The notes under the pieces are model-generated. The model searched no databases and was not told the DNA's origin. It worked only from the letters and a program-made list of their open reading frames with translations. A stretch of DNA of 64,000 nucleotides from Syntrophaceae bacterium UBA6087 (GTDB lineage Bacteria > Desulfobacterota > Desulfomonilia > UBA1062): assembly GCA_002448235.1 (NCBI GenBank), contig DIXF01000005.1, positions 62,001 to 126,000 of the forward strand, in the 5' to 3' direction. The position numbers and the translations under genes were made by a program. Shown here one piece after another: positions 17,264 to 27,207 of this stretch. Position 1 is the first letter of the stretch. Each line of letters opens with the position of its first letter.

Positions 17264-18256
17264 ATGATTTATTATCTATGTCCGGACAACAATGAGCCTG
17301 TAGGGGGTGTGAGAAAAATATACACCCACGTGGATATCTTAAACGAAAACGGCTACCCGGCATATGTCCTCCATCAGAAGAAAAACTTCCGCTGTGACTG
17401 GTTCCGGAACACGACAGCGATTGCATGCCTGAAGAAAACCACGATCACCGAAGAGGACTTTATCGTCATCCCCGAGTTCTACAATCTGGCATATATGAAC
17501 CCGAGCCGGCGTGACGACGCATCGAAAGCCTTTCTTACGGCAGCAGCCTCTCCGGGGCAGAAGGTAATCTTCAATCAGAACACCTACTATACGTTTTATG
17601 GCGATTCATTCGACATAGATGACTTGAGGAATATGCATATCGATGACCACACCGTTGCAGCAATGGTCGTGTCCGAAGACGGGGAAATGTTTCTCCGCCA
17701 TGCGTTCCCGGGATTGACCGTCATGAGGATACATAATTCCATCAACACCGGAATCTTTTCCTATGAGGGGAAGAAAAAGAACCAGATCTGCTTCATGCCG
17801 AGAAAAAACAGGGACCATGCGCTCAATGTCATCAATCTGCTGAAGTACCGTGGCGTACTCGAAGGATTCACCGTGGTGCCCATCGAAGGCAAAACAGAGG
17901 CACAGACCTCCGAGATCATGAAGGAGTCCCTCATATTCTTGAGTTTCGGATATCCGGAAGGGTTCTCCCTGCCTCCTGCGGAAGCCATGGCATGCGGGTG
18001 CATCGTCATCGGGTATCACGGCATGGGGGGCAAGGAGTACTTTAACCCTGATTTCTGCTATCCCATCGAAACGGGCAGTATCCTCGAGTTTGCCCGGACC
18101 GTCGAAGAGGTGATCCGTGCATCCTGGACCAGCTCAGACCTCCTCCAGGAAAAAGCATTGAAAGGATCGTCTTTTATCCGGGAGCATTACTCCTCCGCCA
18201 TCGAGAAAAAAGACGTCCTCTCCGTCTGGGATACACTGCACGCAGGGATGTTCTGA
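17264..18256 (+). CDS. glycosyltransferase family 4-like (GT-B)
   Basis: A 330-residue protein with a GT-B layout. The N-terminus MIYYLCPDNNEPVGGVRKIY carries the glycine-rich acceptor-site loop, and the C-terminal nucleotide-sugar site has SFGYPEGFSLPPAEAMACG, the E-x7-E motif of family 4. It starts at ATG 17264 after a GCGAGG ribosome site, 3 bases after the previous gene. It most likely adds a sugar to the lipid-linked repeat unit on the cytoplasmic face. The middle part is poorly conserved and the donor is unknown. Confidence 0.8.
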   Translation: MIYYLCPDNNEPVGGVRKIYTHVDILNENGYPAYVLHQKKNFRCDWFRNTTAIACLKKTTITEEDFIVIPEFYNLAYMNPSRRDDASKAFLTAAASPGQKVIFNQNTYYTFYGDSFDIDDLRNMHIDDHTVAAMVVSEDGEMFLRHAFPGLTVMRIHNSINTGIFSYEGKKKNQICFMPRKNRDHALNVINLLKYRGVLEGFTVVPIEGKTEAQTSEIMKESLIFLSFGYPEGFSLPPAEAMACGCIVIGYHGMGGKEYFNPDFCYPIETGSILEFARTVEEVIRASWTSSDLLQEKALKGSSFIREHYSSAIEKKDVLSVWDTLHAGMF

Positions 18257-18302
18257 CAGTCGCCGCGGGCATGTCTTGAGATAACGCTTTTTAAAAATCC
18301 CT

Positions 18303-20582
18303 ATGAAAAACAATTTTGAGCAACCGGAAAGGAAGTCGACTAAACCTTTCGACCCCTTCGGGACGGTTTTAAGGCACTGGATGGAAATCGCCGTGTTCGG
18401 CAGCGTCCTCCTCGTACTGACGATTCCTTTCGCCTATCTCCTGAGCAAGCCGTTCTATGCGGTTCAGGGCAGGATCCTCGTTGCCCCGGCGGTCAGCACC
18501 TTCATTGTCCAGAACGAAGAAACGCCCATCACCGGCTACTACAACGCCTATGTACGGACCCATGTCAGCAGGCTGAAGCAGCGGGACGTGTTCGAGAAGG
18601 CACTGTCCAGGCTGGAACCCGAGCTGAAATCCGTTTATGTGCCCAAGGATGCCTCCCTGTCTCTTGCCGCAACCCTGCTGATGAACAGGATGGCAATCGA
18701 CCATCTGTCGGGCACTCACCTCATCACGCTGACCATGGAAGGGGAAACCCCTGACGGACTGGCCGAGGTCATCAACAACATCGCAGATGTTTATATGGAA
18801 GAGATACAGAAGGAGATAGAGACAAAGGACTCCCGGCGTCTCACGTACCTCCAGCACGAGAGGGAGAAGATCGAGGAAGACATCATTGCACAGAACCGGC
18901 TGCTCCAGGAGATTGCGAAAGAGGCAGGTACCTTCTCGTTCGAGAGCGAGAACAACATCTATAATACCCAGTTCGAGATCCTGCAGGAGGAGTACGTCAG
19001 GGCTTACAGCGACCGGGTAATGAAAGAAAATACGCTGAGCTCGCTCATGAGTCTGGGGAATTATCGCAAAAAGGCTTCGATCAAACCCCTGGTGGAAGAG
19101 TTCGTGAACCAGTCCTCCGCATCTTCCCAGTTGGGCTCTTCCACATATCAGGAACTCATCAAGCTCAACGCAGCTCTGGCAGAATATCCACCCGCCCATC
19201 CCGGCCGGGCAAAGATAGAAGCAAAGATCCATGCGCTTGAAGACAACCTCAAACAATTCGAGACGGGCGAGAGGAAGAAAGCGGAAAATATAATTGTGGA
19301 TAAGCGCAAGCTCGACCTCGATGAAAGGATCATGAACGCCCGCGCCGACTACGAGGCTGCACTGCGGGCGGAGGAAGACATCCGTTCAAAGCGCGACGAG
19401 ATACTGGCCAGGCGGTCGGGCATTTCCCAGAAGCTCATCAGCGGTAAGCAGATCGGAGATAAAGTCGAGCACTTAAGGAGCATCCTGAACCGGATCGAGG
19501 ATCGAATCAGCGAGCTGAACCTCGAGTCCAAGGCCCCGGGCAGGCTCCAGATCGAAAGCTATGCAAAGAGGCCCCAGATGCCTTCCGGAAGCAACCTGAA
19601 GAAGATCCTCATGGTATTCTTCCTCTTCTCCTACGGCGGCATCGGGATTATCTGCATTATCTACGACATGTTCGACAAACGCATCCGCGACCGGAAGAAC
19701 GTGTTCCACGCCCTGGGATCCCACCCCTCTTGGCCGATCTCGAACTACAAATTCACCGGCACAGGCGATATCCCCTTCTCCCGGGTCACGATGGACGATC
19801 CGTCCAACGTGGTCGCGAAAGCGATCCAGAGCCTTGCGGTACGCATCGACAAGGAGAGGAAGGAGCACGATGCGCGCTGCGTCGTGTTCACCGGCATCGA
19901 CAGGAAATGCGGTACTACGGAGATCCTCGTCAACACGGCGTATGCCATTACCAAGCTCTGCAAGAACGTCATCGTTATCGATGCGCACTTCGATCAGCCG
20001 AACGTCACGAGCCTTCTGAATACGGTCACGGATAAGCCGGGCATCATAGATTTCCTCCTGGGAAGGGCATCCATCAAGGAATGCATCGTCCACGACGACG
20101 AAAGAGGTCTGGATTTCATCCTCCCGGGCAAAAAGCCCACCTCCGAAGATCTGGGCCTGCTGGATCTCTCAATCATCCCGCACATGATCCGGGAGCTCAA
20201 GCAGCGCTACGCACTGATACTGATCGACAGCGCCCCTGTGTTGACGAGCGATATCACCGAATACTTCATCCTCCAGTCAGATGCCACCATTGCCGTCATC
20301 CAGGGAGATAAAACCAAGTACGATCACCTCTACCTCGCCGGAGAAATCCTCTTCCGCCTGAAAGTGCCCGCCATCGGCGCTGTTCTGAACTGGGGCGCGC
20401 CGAGAAACCTGAACAAAGGACAGTTCCTGGTGTCGAAGATACTCTGGCCCTGCGAGAAGCTGTTAGCGAGGATCACCGGGACAAACCTGAAGTATGTGAG
20501 ATATTTCATCGAGGAGCCCGAGCCCCCTGCAGTCGCGGAAGCTCCGCGGGGAGAAGATTCCTCGTTAAACGACACCGGATAG
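18303..20582 (+). CDS. Wzz/chain-length determinant with C-terminal BY-kinase-like domain, degenerate P-loop
   Basis: A 759-residue polysaccharide co-polymerase. The N-terminal Wzz domain has a first membrane segment at about residues 28-50 and a long periplasmic coiled-coil region (about 180-420). A second membrane segment follows at about 430-453. The cytoplasmic domain (about 500-720) resembles bacterial tyrosine kinases: Walker A' VIVIDAHFDQP and Walker B LILIDSAPV. The Walker A loop, however, reads TGIDRKCGTTE (residues 530-540), with C536-G537 where Gly-Lys is expected. The tail has only sparse tyrosines and no clear Tyr cluster. It probably sets chain length, perhaps without autophosphorylation. 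It fits Wzx/Wzy-type export. Confidence 0.85.
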   Translation: MKNNFEQPERKSTKPFDPFGTVLRHWMEIAVFGSVLLVLTIPFAYLLSKPFYAVQGRILVAPAVSTFIVQNEETPITGYYNAYVRTHVSRLKQRDVFEKALSRLEPELKSVYVPKDASLSLAATLLMNRMAIDHLSGTHLITLTMEGETPDGLAEVINNIADVYMEEIQKEIETKDSRRLTYLQHEREKIEEDIIAQNRLLQEIAKEAGTFSFESENNIYNTQFEILQEEYVRAYSDRVMKENTLSSLMSLGNYRKKASIKPLVEEFVNQSSASSQLGSSTYQELIKLNAALAEYPPAHPGRAKIEAKIHALEDNLKQFETGERKKAENIIVDKRKLDLDERIMNARADYEAALRAEEDIRSKRDEILARRSGISQKLISGKQIGDKVEHLRSILNRIEDRISELNLESKAPGRLQIESYAKRPQMPSGSNLKKILMVFFLFSYGGIGIICIIYDMFDKRIRDRKNVFHALGSHPSWPISNYKFTGTGDIPFSRVTMDDPSNVVAKAIQSLAVRIDKERKEHDARCVVFTGIDRKCGTTEILVNTAYAITKLCKNVIVIDAHFDQPNVTSLLNTVTDKPGIIDFLLGRASIKECIVHDDERGLDFILPGKKPTSEDLGLLDLSIIPHMIRELKQRYALILIDSAPVLTSDITEYFILQSDATIAVIQGDKTKYDHLYLAGEILFRLKVPAIGAVLNWGAPRNLNKGQFLVSKILWPCEKLLARITGTNLKYVRYFIEEPEPPAVAEAPRGEDSSLNDTG

Positions 20583-20652
20583 CCTTCAAACCGATGACCG
20601 GAAATGAAAAGATTGAAATGATGCATGATGTTCCTCATGTGAAAGTTTACCC

Positions 20653-21975
20653 ATGAAGTGCCTCTTGATTATAAACCAGTGTAACCCCGAATGGGCTTCC
20701 GTGCCCCTTGTGGGTTATAATTTTTTTGACGGGATCAGCCGGGGAGCCGACGTAACCCTTGTTACGCACATCCGGAACAGGACCGCGCTCGAAAAGGTGC
20801 GAAACGGCCGGAAGATCGTCTATATCCCCGAAAGCGCCCGGGTGCAGGCCTATTACCGGCTCGTGTCACGGTTTTTAAACAGGGGCAATGTCAACTGGCC
20901 CGTTGCCCATGCCCTGACCTATCCCGTGTATGCCGAGTTCAACCGCAGGGTATACCGGGAATTCGGAGCAGAAGTATCGGAAGGCAGGTATGATGTCGTC
21001 CATGCGCTGACGCCGATCCTTCCCAGATACCCGGTAAAAATCGTCGAAGCCTGCGAAGGCACCCCCTTTATCCTTGGCCCGGTAAACGGAGGGGTCCCTT
21101 TTCCAAAGGCATTTTCCAAGGAAGCAAGACAGGAATTCGCCCACTTCAATCCCTTAAGGATTTTCTCCAGGCTCATCCCCGGCTATGCAAAAACATATAA
21201 GAATGCGGCGAAAGTGCTTGCAGGATCCACGTATACCCACACCATGATCCGGGACATGTTCGGTCTGGATCCCTCCCGGATCGAGCTTTTTTTCGAAAAC
21301 GGCATACCCGCGTCGTTTTTCTCGACCGGGAAGGCCTCTTCCCCTCAGGACGGCAGTTTCGAATTGCTCTTCGTGGGCAGACTCGTGCCCTACAAAGGCG
21401 CGGATATGCTCATCGAGGCTTTGAGCGGGCTGGAAGGAGACATCAAAGAACACATCCGTCTGACAATCGTCGGTGACGGGCCCGAGAAAGACCATCTTAT
21501 CGCCCTGGCGGGCAGACTGGGCATGGCCCGGCTTGTCAGATTCACCGGATGGGTCCCGCAGACCGAGACCGCATCGTATTACCGGTCGTCGGATCTCTTC
21601 TGCTTCCCTTCCATCCGCGAGTTCGGGGGTGCGGTAGTATTGGAAGCCATGGCCTCGGGCCTGCCTTCGATTGTCGTGAACAATGGAGGGATCGGAGAGT
21701 ACATTACGGATGAAACCGGGTTCAGGATCGATCCGGCATCCAGAAGCAGACTCATCAGCGGGATGAAAGAGAAGATCGGGCTCCTGTTCCATGACAGATC
21801 GCTCCATCACAGGATGTCGCAGGCAGCGGCAAAAAGGGCCGGCATGTTCGAGTGGGGAGTAAAATCAGGCCGGATTCTTGATATATACCGGCGCGTTATT
21901 CAGGAAAAAGCTCAGGCACCGGCATCAGGAGATAAGCTGTCGCCGGCTGAACCCCCGAAAGGGAAAGCCGGTTGA
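20653..21975 (+). CDS. glycosyltransferase family 4 (GT-B)
   Basis: A 440-residue GT4 enzyme. The donor-site landmarks are LLFVGRLVPYKGADMLIEAL, IVGDGPEKDHL, FTGWVPQTE and PSIREFGGAVVLEAMASG (E-x7-E type). Residues 100-160 form the acceptor domain. The C-terminus ends with a short charged tail rich in Ala, Pro and Lys that is unlike the family. Expected role is cytoplasmic transfer of a hexose or related sugar to the repeat unit. It follows the Wzz gene after 70 bases and precedes the polymerase-like gene by four. Confidence 0.85.
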   Translation: MKCLLIINQCNPEWASVPLVGYNFFDGISRGADVTLVTHIRNRTALEKVRNGRKIVYIPESARVQAYYRLVSRFLNRGNVNWPVAHALTYPVYAEFNRRVYREFGAEVSEGRYDVVHALTPILPRYPVKIVEACEGTPFILGPVNGGVPFPKAFSKEARQEFAHFNPLRIFSRLIPGYAKTYKNAAKVLAGSTYTHTMIRDMFGLDPSRIELFFENGIPASFFSTGKASSPQDGSFELLFVGRLVPYKGADMLIEALSGLEGDIKEHIRLTIVGDGPEKDHLIALAGRLGMARLVRFTGWVPQTETASYYRSSDLFCFPSIREFGGAVVLEAMASGLPSIVVNNGGIGEYITDETGFRIDPASRSRLISGMKEKIGLLFHDRSLHHRMSQAAAKRAGMFEWGVKSGRILDIYRRVIQEKAQAPASGDKLSPAEPPKGKAG

Positions 21976-21979
21976 ACTT

Positions 21980-23362
21980 ATGAGCCCCGTAGTCCACATC
22001 TTCATGTTCGGATGGATCCCGGTCGTCATAGGACTCTTCTCCAGGCTGAAGCCCCGGCACGCCGTCATCGCGTCGTTCCTTTTTGCATGGCTCTTCATGC
22101 CGAATATCGAGTACCCCATACCCGGATTCCCGAACTACACCAAGATATCGGCAACCTGCTGGGGAGTCCTCATTGCAGCAGCCATATTCGATATGGAAAG
22201 CCTCACGCGCTTCCGCTTCAGGACGCTGGACATTCCCATGATAGTATGGTGCCTGTGCCCCATCGCATCCTCCCTGTCGAACGGCTACGGTATGTACGAC
22301 GGGATATCCGTATTCTTACGGCAGACCGTTACCTGGGGGTTCCCGTATTTCATAGGCAGGGTATATTTCAGCTCGCTCGAAGGGTTGAAAGAGCTTGCAA
22401 TCGGCATCTTCATCGGCGGGATGGTCTATGTCCCGTTATGCCTGTACGAAAGCCGGTTCAGCCCGCAGCTGCACTACAAGGTATACGGATTTTACCAGCA
22501 CACCTTCAATCAGACCTACCGGTGGGGAGGCTGGCGGCCCATGGTCTTCATGAACCACGGCCTCATGCTGGGCGTCTGGATGATGAGCGCCACACTGGTT
22601 GCCTTCTGGCTGTGGAGCGCAGGGGTCTTAAAGAAATTCAAAGGAATCGACATGAAATGGCTTGTACTGATCATGGTTTTCACCACGATCTGGTGCAGGT
22701 CTACTGCTGCCATAGGTCTGCTTCTCATGGGAATGGCAATCCTTTTCCTTTCAAAGAAATACCAGAAGCCACTGTTCCTGGTCCTTCTCATCGCCATCCC
22801 GCTCTTTTACCTTCCCACGCGGTCTACAGGCATCTGGACAGGAAAAGACCTCGTTTCCTTCATTTCGGAGAATATCAGCGTGGACAGGGCCGAGTCATTG
22901 CAGTTCCGGATGGTCAATGAAAATATCCTGGCGGAAAAGGCCATTCAGAGGCCGTTATTCGGCTGGGCGACATGGGGAAAGGCCCGTGTCTACGATGATG
23001 ACGGCAATGATGTCTCCGTAACGGACGGCCTCTGGATCATCACCTACGGCAATCATGGGCTGGTGGGCCTCCTGTCCATGAGCTTAAGCATTCTCATTCC
23101 CGTGTTCTACCTGTTGCGCCATTACCCGGCAAGGAGCTGGGCCGATCCCCGGGTGGCGCCTGCAGCGGTGTTGTCCGTGCTCCTTGGCCTTTACATGGTG
23201 GACAACCTGCTCAACGCCATGATCAATCCCATCTTCCTGATACTGGCAGGAGGGATCTCAGGGCTGCCCCCGCTGGCGGCAACCGTCAGGGAGACGTCCC
23301 GTGAGGAAGAGGAAGAGACTCTTTCTTCTTTGGAGCCCGCTTATTCACCGAGGTTTATATAA
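21980..23362 (+). CDS. O-antigen ligase/polymerase-like membrane protein (Wzy candidate)
   Basis: Start set at ATG 21980, just after the preceding stop at 21975; the frame is open upstream into the GT4 gene. The 460-residue product is strongly hydrophobic with about 10-12 predicted membrane segments and a large periplasmic loop in its second half (around SENISVDRAESLQFRMVNEN and LFGWATWGKAR). This is the architecture of Wzy polymerases and WaaL ligases, whose sequence conservation is low. Context next to Wzz and Wzx genes favours a repeat-unit polymerase. It is convergent with the glycosidase gene, 39 bases apart. Confidence 0.7.
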   Translation: MSPVVHIFMFGWIPVVIGLFSRLKPRHAVIASFLFAWLFMPNIEYPIPGFPNYTKISATCWGVLIAAAIFDMESLTRFRFRTLDIPMIVWCLCPIASSLSNGYGMYDGISVFLRQTVTWGFPYFIGRVYFSSLEGLKELAIGIFIGGMVYVPLCLYESRFSPQLHYKVYGFYQHTFNQTYRWGGWRPMVFMNHGLMLGVWMMSATLVAFWLWSAGVLKKFKGIDMKWLVLIMVFTTIWCRSTAAIGLLLMGMAILFLSKKYQKPLFLVLLIAIPLFYLPTRSTGIWTGKDLVSFISENISVDRAESLQFRMVNENILAEKAIQRPLFGWATWGKARVYDDDGNDVSVTDGLWIITYGNHGLVGLLSMSLSILIPVFYLLRHYPARSWADPRVAPAAVLSVLLGLYMVDNLLNAMINPIFLILAGGISGLPPLAATVRETSREEEEETLSSLEPAYSPRFI

Positions 23363-23401
23363 AAACATCCAGGACCGGAGCATGAAAACACTAAAGACAG
23401 A

Positions 23402-25024
23402 TCATTTGGAAAGAGGTTCTTTCGGGCTGCCGGCTTTGAGGTATTCTACATCCAGCTCATCGAGAAGCACCCTGAACTTCAACGCTTCGGCAGTAGGCTG
23501 GTCCAGGTATTCGAGATGCCCCCAGGATCCTGACTTCGTTTCCTGCGCCGATACATATGCAAAGGCCATGAAGAGGGAAAGATCCATCTCCCGGCACGAA
23601 GCGATGAATTCCCGGTATATGGAATACAGCTCCGGCGATTTCTGGGCATCCCAGAGCGCCTTTAAGTACGGCGGCGAAGAGCCCAGAGGGAAAGGACAGA
23701 TAGCTTGGCCTGCCTCGTAGGTTACATAGCGGACTCCGTATTCGGATGCGATCTTCGCATGCTTCTCCATTGCGGGGAGCTCGTGAGTCCGCATGTTTTC
23801 ATAGACGCTCAGCACGACATCGTGGGCCGTGGCCCGGGCGCCGAGGGTGGCAAGGGCCTTATACCCTTCCGCTCCGATGCCGAAATACCCGCTGGACGCA
23901 AGGACATCGAAGCCTCCCTTCCCGAGATGCCGGGCGGCGTCTTCAGCGATGCCGGGTCTTACCTGCTGGCCGCTAACGACCCTGATGACGCGCCCCTTCG
24001 GGTTGCGAAACTCGTCACGCCAGATGTCGAAGGCCTTAAGGGCAAAGGACGCATACTTCCGTGCGTGGGACAGTTCGGGGGCACCGTTGGCTTCCACCCA
24101 ACGGTACTGGCCGAACATGGCATTCCACACCTCGTTGGAATACTCGATGTACACCTTCCTGTCCTGCCCGAGAGAACCGTTGACCAGTGCGGCGAACCCC
24201 CGGATATAGTCCGGGCCTGCCTGATGGGGGATGCAGAACCAGGGATCGGCACCGATGCGGTTACAGAGATCGACCAGATGCTCTATGGCGACGCCGCCCC
24301 GGTCGGCCTGGGTGTACGAGGAAGGTTTCGTCCTCTTCGCCCACTGCTGCACCACGGAGTCATTGGTCCGCTGCCAGTCCATGAACCGGATGACCTTAAA
24401 CGGCTTCAGTCGTTCGAGGAACACGGGGTTGAAGGGCTCAAGGGCATAGGAATCCTCGAATCCGGGCATGATCACGCGGATGTTCCTGATATGGTCGCCC
24501 TTCTCGGAACGCACGATCTTCATGAGGATGCCCGCATGGGTCGGCGTGACATCGAGCTCGATCCTTCCCGGAGAGCTGCTCACCGCCTTGGCATCGAAAA
24601 AGAACCTGATCTCTCCCTGCCCATCGTAGAGGCAGACGTACCGCCCTTTCGGATACCGGCCTTCGATGGCTCTGCACATGAGCGTTGCCGTGATCTGGGG
24701 GGCCTCCGTTCCCGGAATCTCCACCGGAAGGGAAAGAGGATATCCGTCCGCATCCAGGGGGACCGATCGGATATGACCGCTATCCCACGGGTTTTTGCCT
24801 CCGGGCACGTCCTGAACGTTCTGGGTCACCCAGGGCATGGAGCTCTTCATGATGTCCACAAAGGGCAGTTCCCGGGTGTAGTAAGTTACCGATGAGAGAT
24901 TCATCCCAATGGAAAACCCGGCGGGCTCGGGAGCTCGGTCTTCCTCTGCCGGACTGCCGGAAATGAGTACATACCCAAAGATGAGCACGAGAATTGCTGT
25001 AACAGCGACTACCACTTTCTTCAT
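23402..25024 (-). CDS. membrane-anchored glycoside hydrolase-like protein (clan A type)
   Basis: Start placed at ATG 25024 with GGGGAT upstream; an in-frame ATG at 25033 is possible. The product is about 540 residues, with an N-terminal signal anchor (about residues 3-22) and no lipobox cysteine. The distal half resembles a TIM-barrel glycosidase: VYIEYSNEVWN supplies an Asn-Glu acid/base candidate and VTYEAGQ a second Glu near residue 450. A beta-rich region (residues 80-190) precedes it. This is the only minus-strand gene inside the exopolysaccharide locus, so it may trim or release the polymer in the periplasm. The substrate is not known. Confidence 0.7.
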   Translation of the reverse strand: MKKVVVAVTAILVLIFGYVLISGSPAEEDRAPEPAGFSIGMNLSSVTYYTRELPFVDIMKSSMPWVTQNVQDVPGGKNPWDSGHIRSVPLDADGYPLSLPVEIPGTEAPQITATLMCRAIEGRYPKGRYVCLYDGQGEIRFFFDAKAVSSSPGRIELDVTPTHAGILMKIVRSEKGDHIRNIRVIMPGFEDSYALEPFNPVFLERLKPFKVIRFMDWQRTNDSVVQQWAKRTKPSSYTQADRGGVAIEHLVDLCNRIGADPWFCIPHQAGPDYIRGFAALVNGSLGQDRKVYIEYSNEVWNAMFGQYRWVEANGAPELSHARKYASFALKAFDIWRDEFRNPKGRVIRVVSGQQVRPGIAEDAARHLGKGGFDVLASSGYFGIGAEGYKALATLGARATAHDVVLSVYENMRTHELPAMEKHAKIASEYGVRYVTYEAGQAICPFPLGSSPPYLKALWDAQKSPELYSIYREFIASCREMDLSLFMAFAYVSAQETKSGSWGHLEYLDQPTAEALKFRVLLDELDVEYLKAGSPKEPLSK

Positions 25025-25133
25025 CCGGATCCCCATCGTGAGCGTCTGCAAGGCTCTCTATCAGCGGGCTGATGCCACGCTTTAAGGGAGTATACGTGAA
25101 AGCAGCCATGCCCTCAAGGAATATCAACGTCGG

Positions 25134-26639
25134 ATGACGGATAAAGGCCTTATGAGAGAAAAGCTCTTTTCCCTGATGCGCCTGATACTCAAGCCCCAAT
25201 CGCATTCGCTCAAGCTTCAGAGCATCAGGGCCGCACTGTGGAGCCTTCTTGAAAAGGGGAGCAGCCATGCATTGAGGATGATGGGAAGCCTCATCCTCAC
25301 GAGGATACTCTTCCCCGAGGCGTTCGGCATCATGGCCGCTGCCCAGACGATCATACTCATGATCCAGCTTTTTACGGACACCGGGGTGAAAACCGCGATC
25401 ATTCAGAACCCGAAAGGCGCGGACAGGGATTTTCTGGATTCGGTCTTCCTCATCAGCACTGTCCGAGGATTGTTTCTGAGCCTGGTCGTTGCGGGAATCG
25501 CCTGGCCCATGGCCGTCTACTACCAGCAGCCGCAGCTTACCGGAATCCTTATCATCCTGGCGATAAACCCCTTTATCCTCGGTTTCGAGAGCCCTGGCCT
25601 GACGGTGCTTATCAAACAGTTCCGCGTGGAGAAAAAGGTGGCTCTCGAACTCGGGTCCCAGATCTTGGGGCTCTTGACTTCGATTGTCCTCGCGTACATC
25701 TACCGGTCCGTCTATGCGCTGGCAGTCGGCAGCGTACTTTCGTCGCTGTACCGGGTGGCCGGGTCTTTCATGGTCAGCCCGTACCCCCCCCGCTTCAGAT
25801 GGAACAGGGAGATCGCCACCGAGATATTCCATTTCGGGAAATTCATCATGCTCAACACCATGGTCAGCTTCACCGCCATGAACGCCGATGTCCTCATCAC
25901 CGGCAAGGTGCTGAACATGGACAACCTCGGGATATACAATATCGGCCGCACCATGGGCCTGCTCATCTGGGTGGTCTGTCTCCAGGTCTTCCTGCAGTCA
26001 TACCTCCCTGCAGTCAGCAGCGTATTGAACGATTTCTCCAGGGTCGTGAAGATATACCGCACTACGACATCCTTCATCCTTGCGCTCACCATCCCGGTTT
26101 CCATGATCTTTGCACTTTTCTCCGAAGACATCATCGGGATTCTCTATGATCCCCGGTACCGGGAAGCGTCCGTATCCATGTTCTGGTTCAGCATCAGCGG
26201 CATCCTGCTCGTCCTGAACGCGATAAACAGCAGCACCTTCATCGCCATGGGAAAGCTCAAGTACGAAACTATTTCCACGGGGATATGTCTTACATGCGTC
26301 TGCCTGCTCATCCCGTTGGGCGCGAGGGACTACGGCCTGGCAGGGGCAGCCGTCGGGATGCTCATCTCGATATCGGTCATGGTGGCTGTTCAGACGGTCT
26401 TCCTTGTAACAGGCGCAGGCTTTCCGGTTTTGAAGGTCGTTCGGCCCTGGTTTCAGATAATCGCCCTGTCCGGGACGATAGGCCTCATGTACTTCGTTCT
26501 GAGACCGCTTCTCTCAAGCGAGACGCTCTACAATCTCCCCTTTCTCGCAGTAATGAGCACGATAGCCTTTGCCGCCTCGACGGGCCTCTCCATCTTGTGG
26601 AATGGGCCCCGCCGCACCCGAGAACAGCCGGCAAGCTGA
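25134..26639 (+). CDS. Wzx-type oligosaccharide flippase
   Basis: A 501-residue integral membrane protein of the MOP/PST exporter group (Polysacc_synt family), with about 12-14 hydrophobic segments. The early part shows SSHALRMMGSLILTRILFPEAFG and TDTGVKTAIIQN, typical of WzxC-like members. It moves undecaprenyl-linked repeat units across the inner membrane. The start is either ATG 25134 or ATG 25152, the latter with AAAGG at a better spacing. It is divergent from the glycosidase (about 110 bases between them), so a promoter may sit there, but none is clear. Confidence 0.85.
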   Translation: MTDKGLMREKLFSLMRLILKPQSHSLKLQSIRAALWSLLEKGSSHALRMMGSLILTRILFPEAFGIMAAAQTIILMIQLFTDTGVKTAIIQNPKGADRDFLDSVFLISTVRGLFLSLVVAGIAWPMAVYYQQPQLTGILIILAINPFILGFESPGLTVLIKQFRVEKKVALELGSQILGLLTSIVLAYIYRSVYALAVGSVLSSLYRVAGSFMVSPYPPRFRWNREIATEIFHFGKFIMLNTMVSFTAMNADVLITGKVLNMDNLGIYNIGRTMGLLIWVVCLQVFLQSYLPAVSSVLNDFSRVVKIYRTTTSFILALTIPVSMIFALFSEDIIGILYDPRYREASVSMFWFSISGILLVLNAINSSTFIAMGKLKYETISTGICLTCVCLLIPLGARDYGLAGAAVGMLISISVMVAVQTVFLVTGAGFPVLKVVRPWFQIIALSGTIGLMYFVLRPLLSSETLYNLPFLAVMSTIAFAASTGLSILWNGPRRTREQPAS

Positions 26640-26652
26640 TGGAAAGCACTCT

Positions 26653-27177
26653 ATGTTCGAGAATCTGAAGAATGACTACCGGATGTATCCGAACCTGATG
26701 AATCCGGTCCTTTGGGTATTGGCCGTCTACCGGTACGGAAGATGGGTAGAGTCGGTCAAGCTTGAGATTCTGCACAAAATCCTCGACAAAATATACTGGA
26801 TCCTGCAGAACCTGGTATCGGTCATCACCACGGTTTATCTCCCGAGAAACGTGGTCTTCGGCAGGAATTTCCACATCATACATCCGATCTCGATCGTCAT
26901 CCACCCAAAGACGGTCTTCGGCGACAACGTGGGCATCATGCATGAAGTGACCCTCGGCTCGCGGGGGACGTACGCTGCCCCGGCCATCGGAAACGACGTT
27001 TTTATCGGAGCCGGAGCAAAGATCCTAGGAGAAATCACTATAGGAGACAATGTCGACATAGGCGCCAACTCGGTAGTCCTTGAAGACGTGCCTGCGAATT
27101 CCCTTGCCGTGGGAGTTCCGGCGAGGATCATACGGAATCATGTACGAAAGAAATGGGTGTATGAACCGGAGAAATAA
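26653..27177 (+). CDS. serine O-acetyltransferase-like hexapeptide acyltransferase
   Basis: Start placed at ATG 26653 (MFENLKNDYRMYP), 13 bases after the flippase stop. The 174-residue protein has an N-terminal helical part and a left-handed beta-helix typical of CysE-like acetyltransferases: HPISIVIHPKTVFGDNVGIMHEVTLG, GNDVFIGAGAKILG, IGDNVDIGANSVVLEDVP and a final GVPARIIRNH. In exopolysaccharide clusters, such proteins often acetylate sugars or amino sugars rather than serine; that role is inferred here. A histidine in the IMHEVTLG context is the likely catalytic base. Coupled to the flippase gene. Confidence 0.8.
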   Translation: MFENLKNDYRMYPNLMNPVLWVLAVYRYGRWVESVKLEILHKILDKIYWILQNLVSVITTVYLPRNVVFGRNFHIIHPISIVIHPKTVFGDNVGIMHEVTLGSRGTYAAPAIGNDVFIGAGAKILGEITIGDNVDIGANSVVLEDVPANSLAVGVPARIIRNHVRKKWVYEPEK

Positions 27178-27207
27178 ACGCACGCCCTCCCCGGACGCCG
27201 CATTCCC

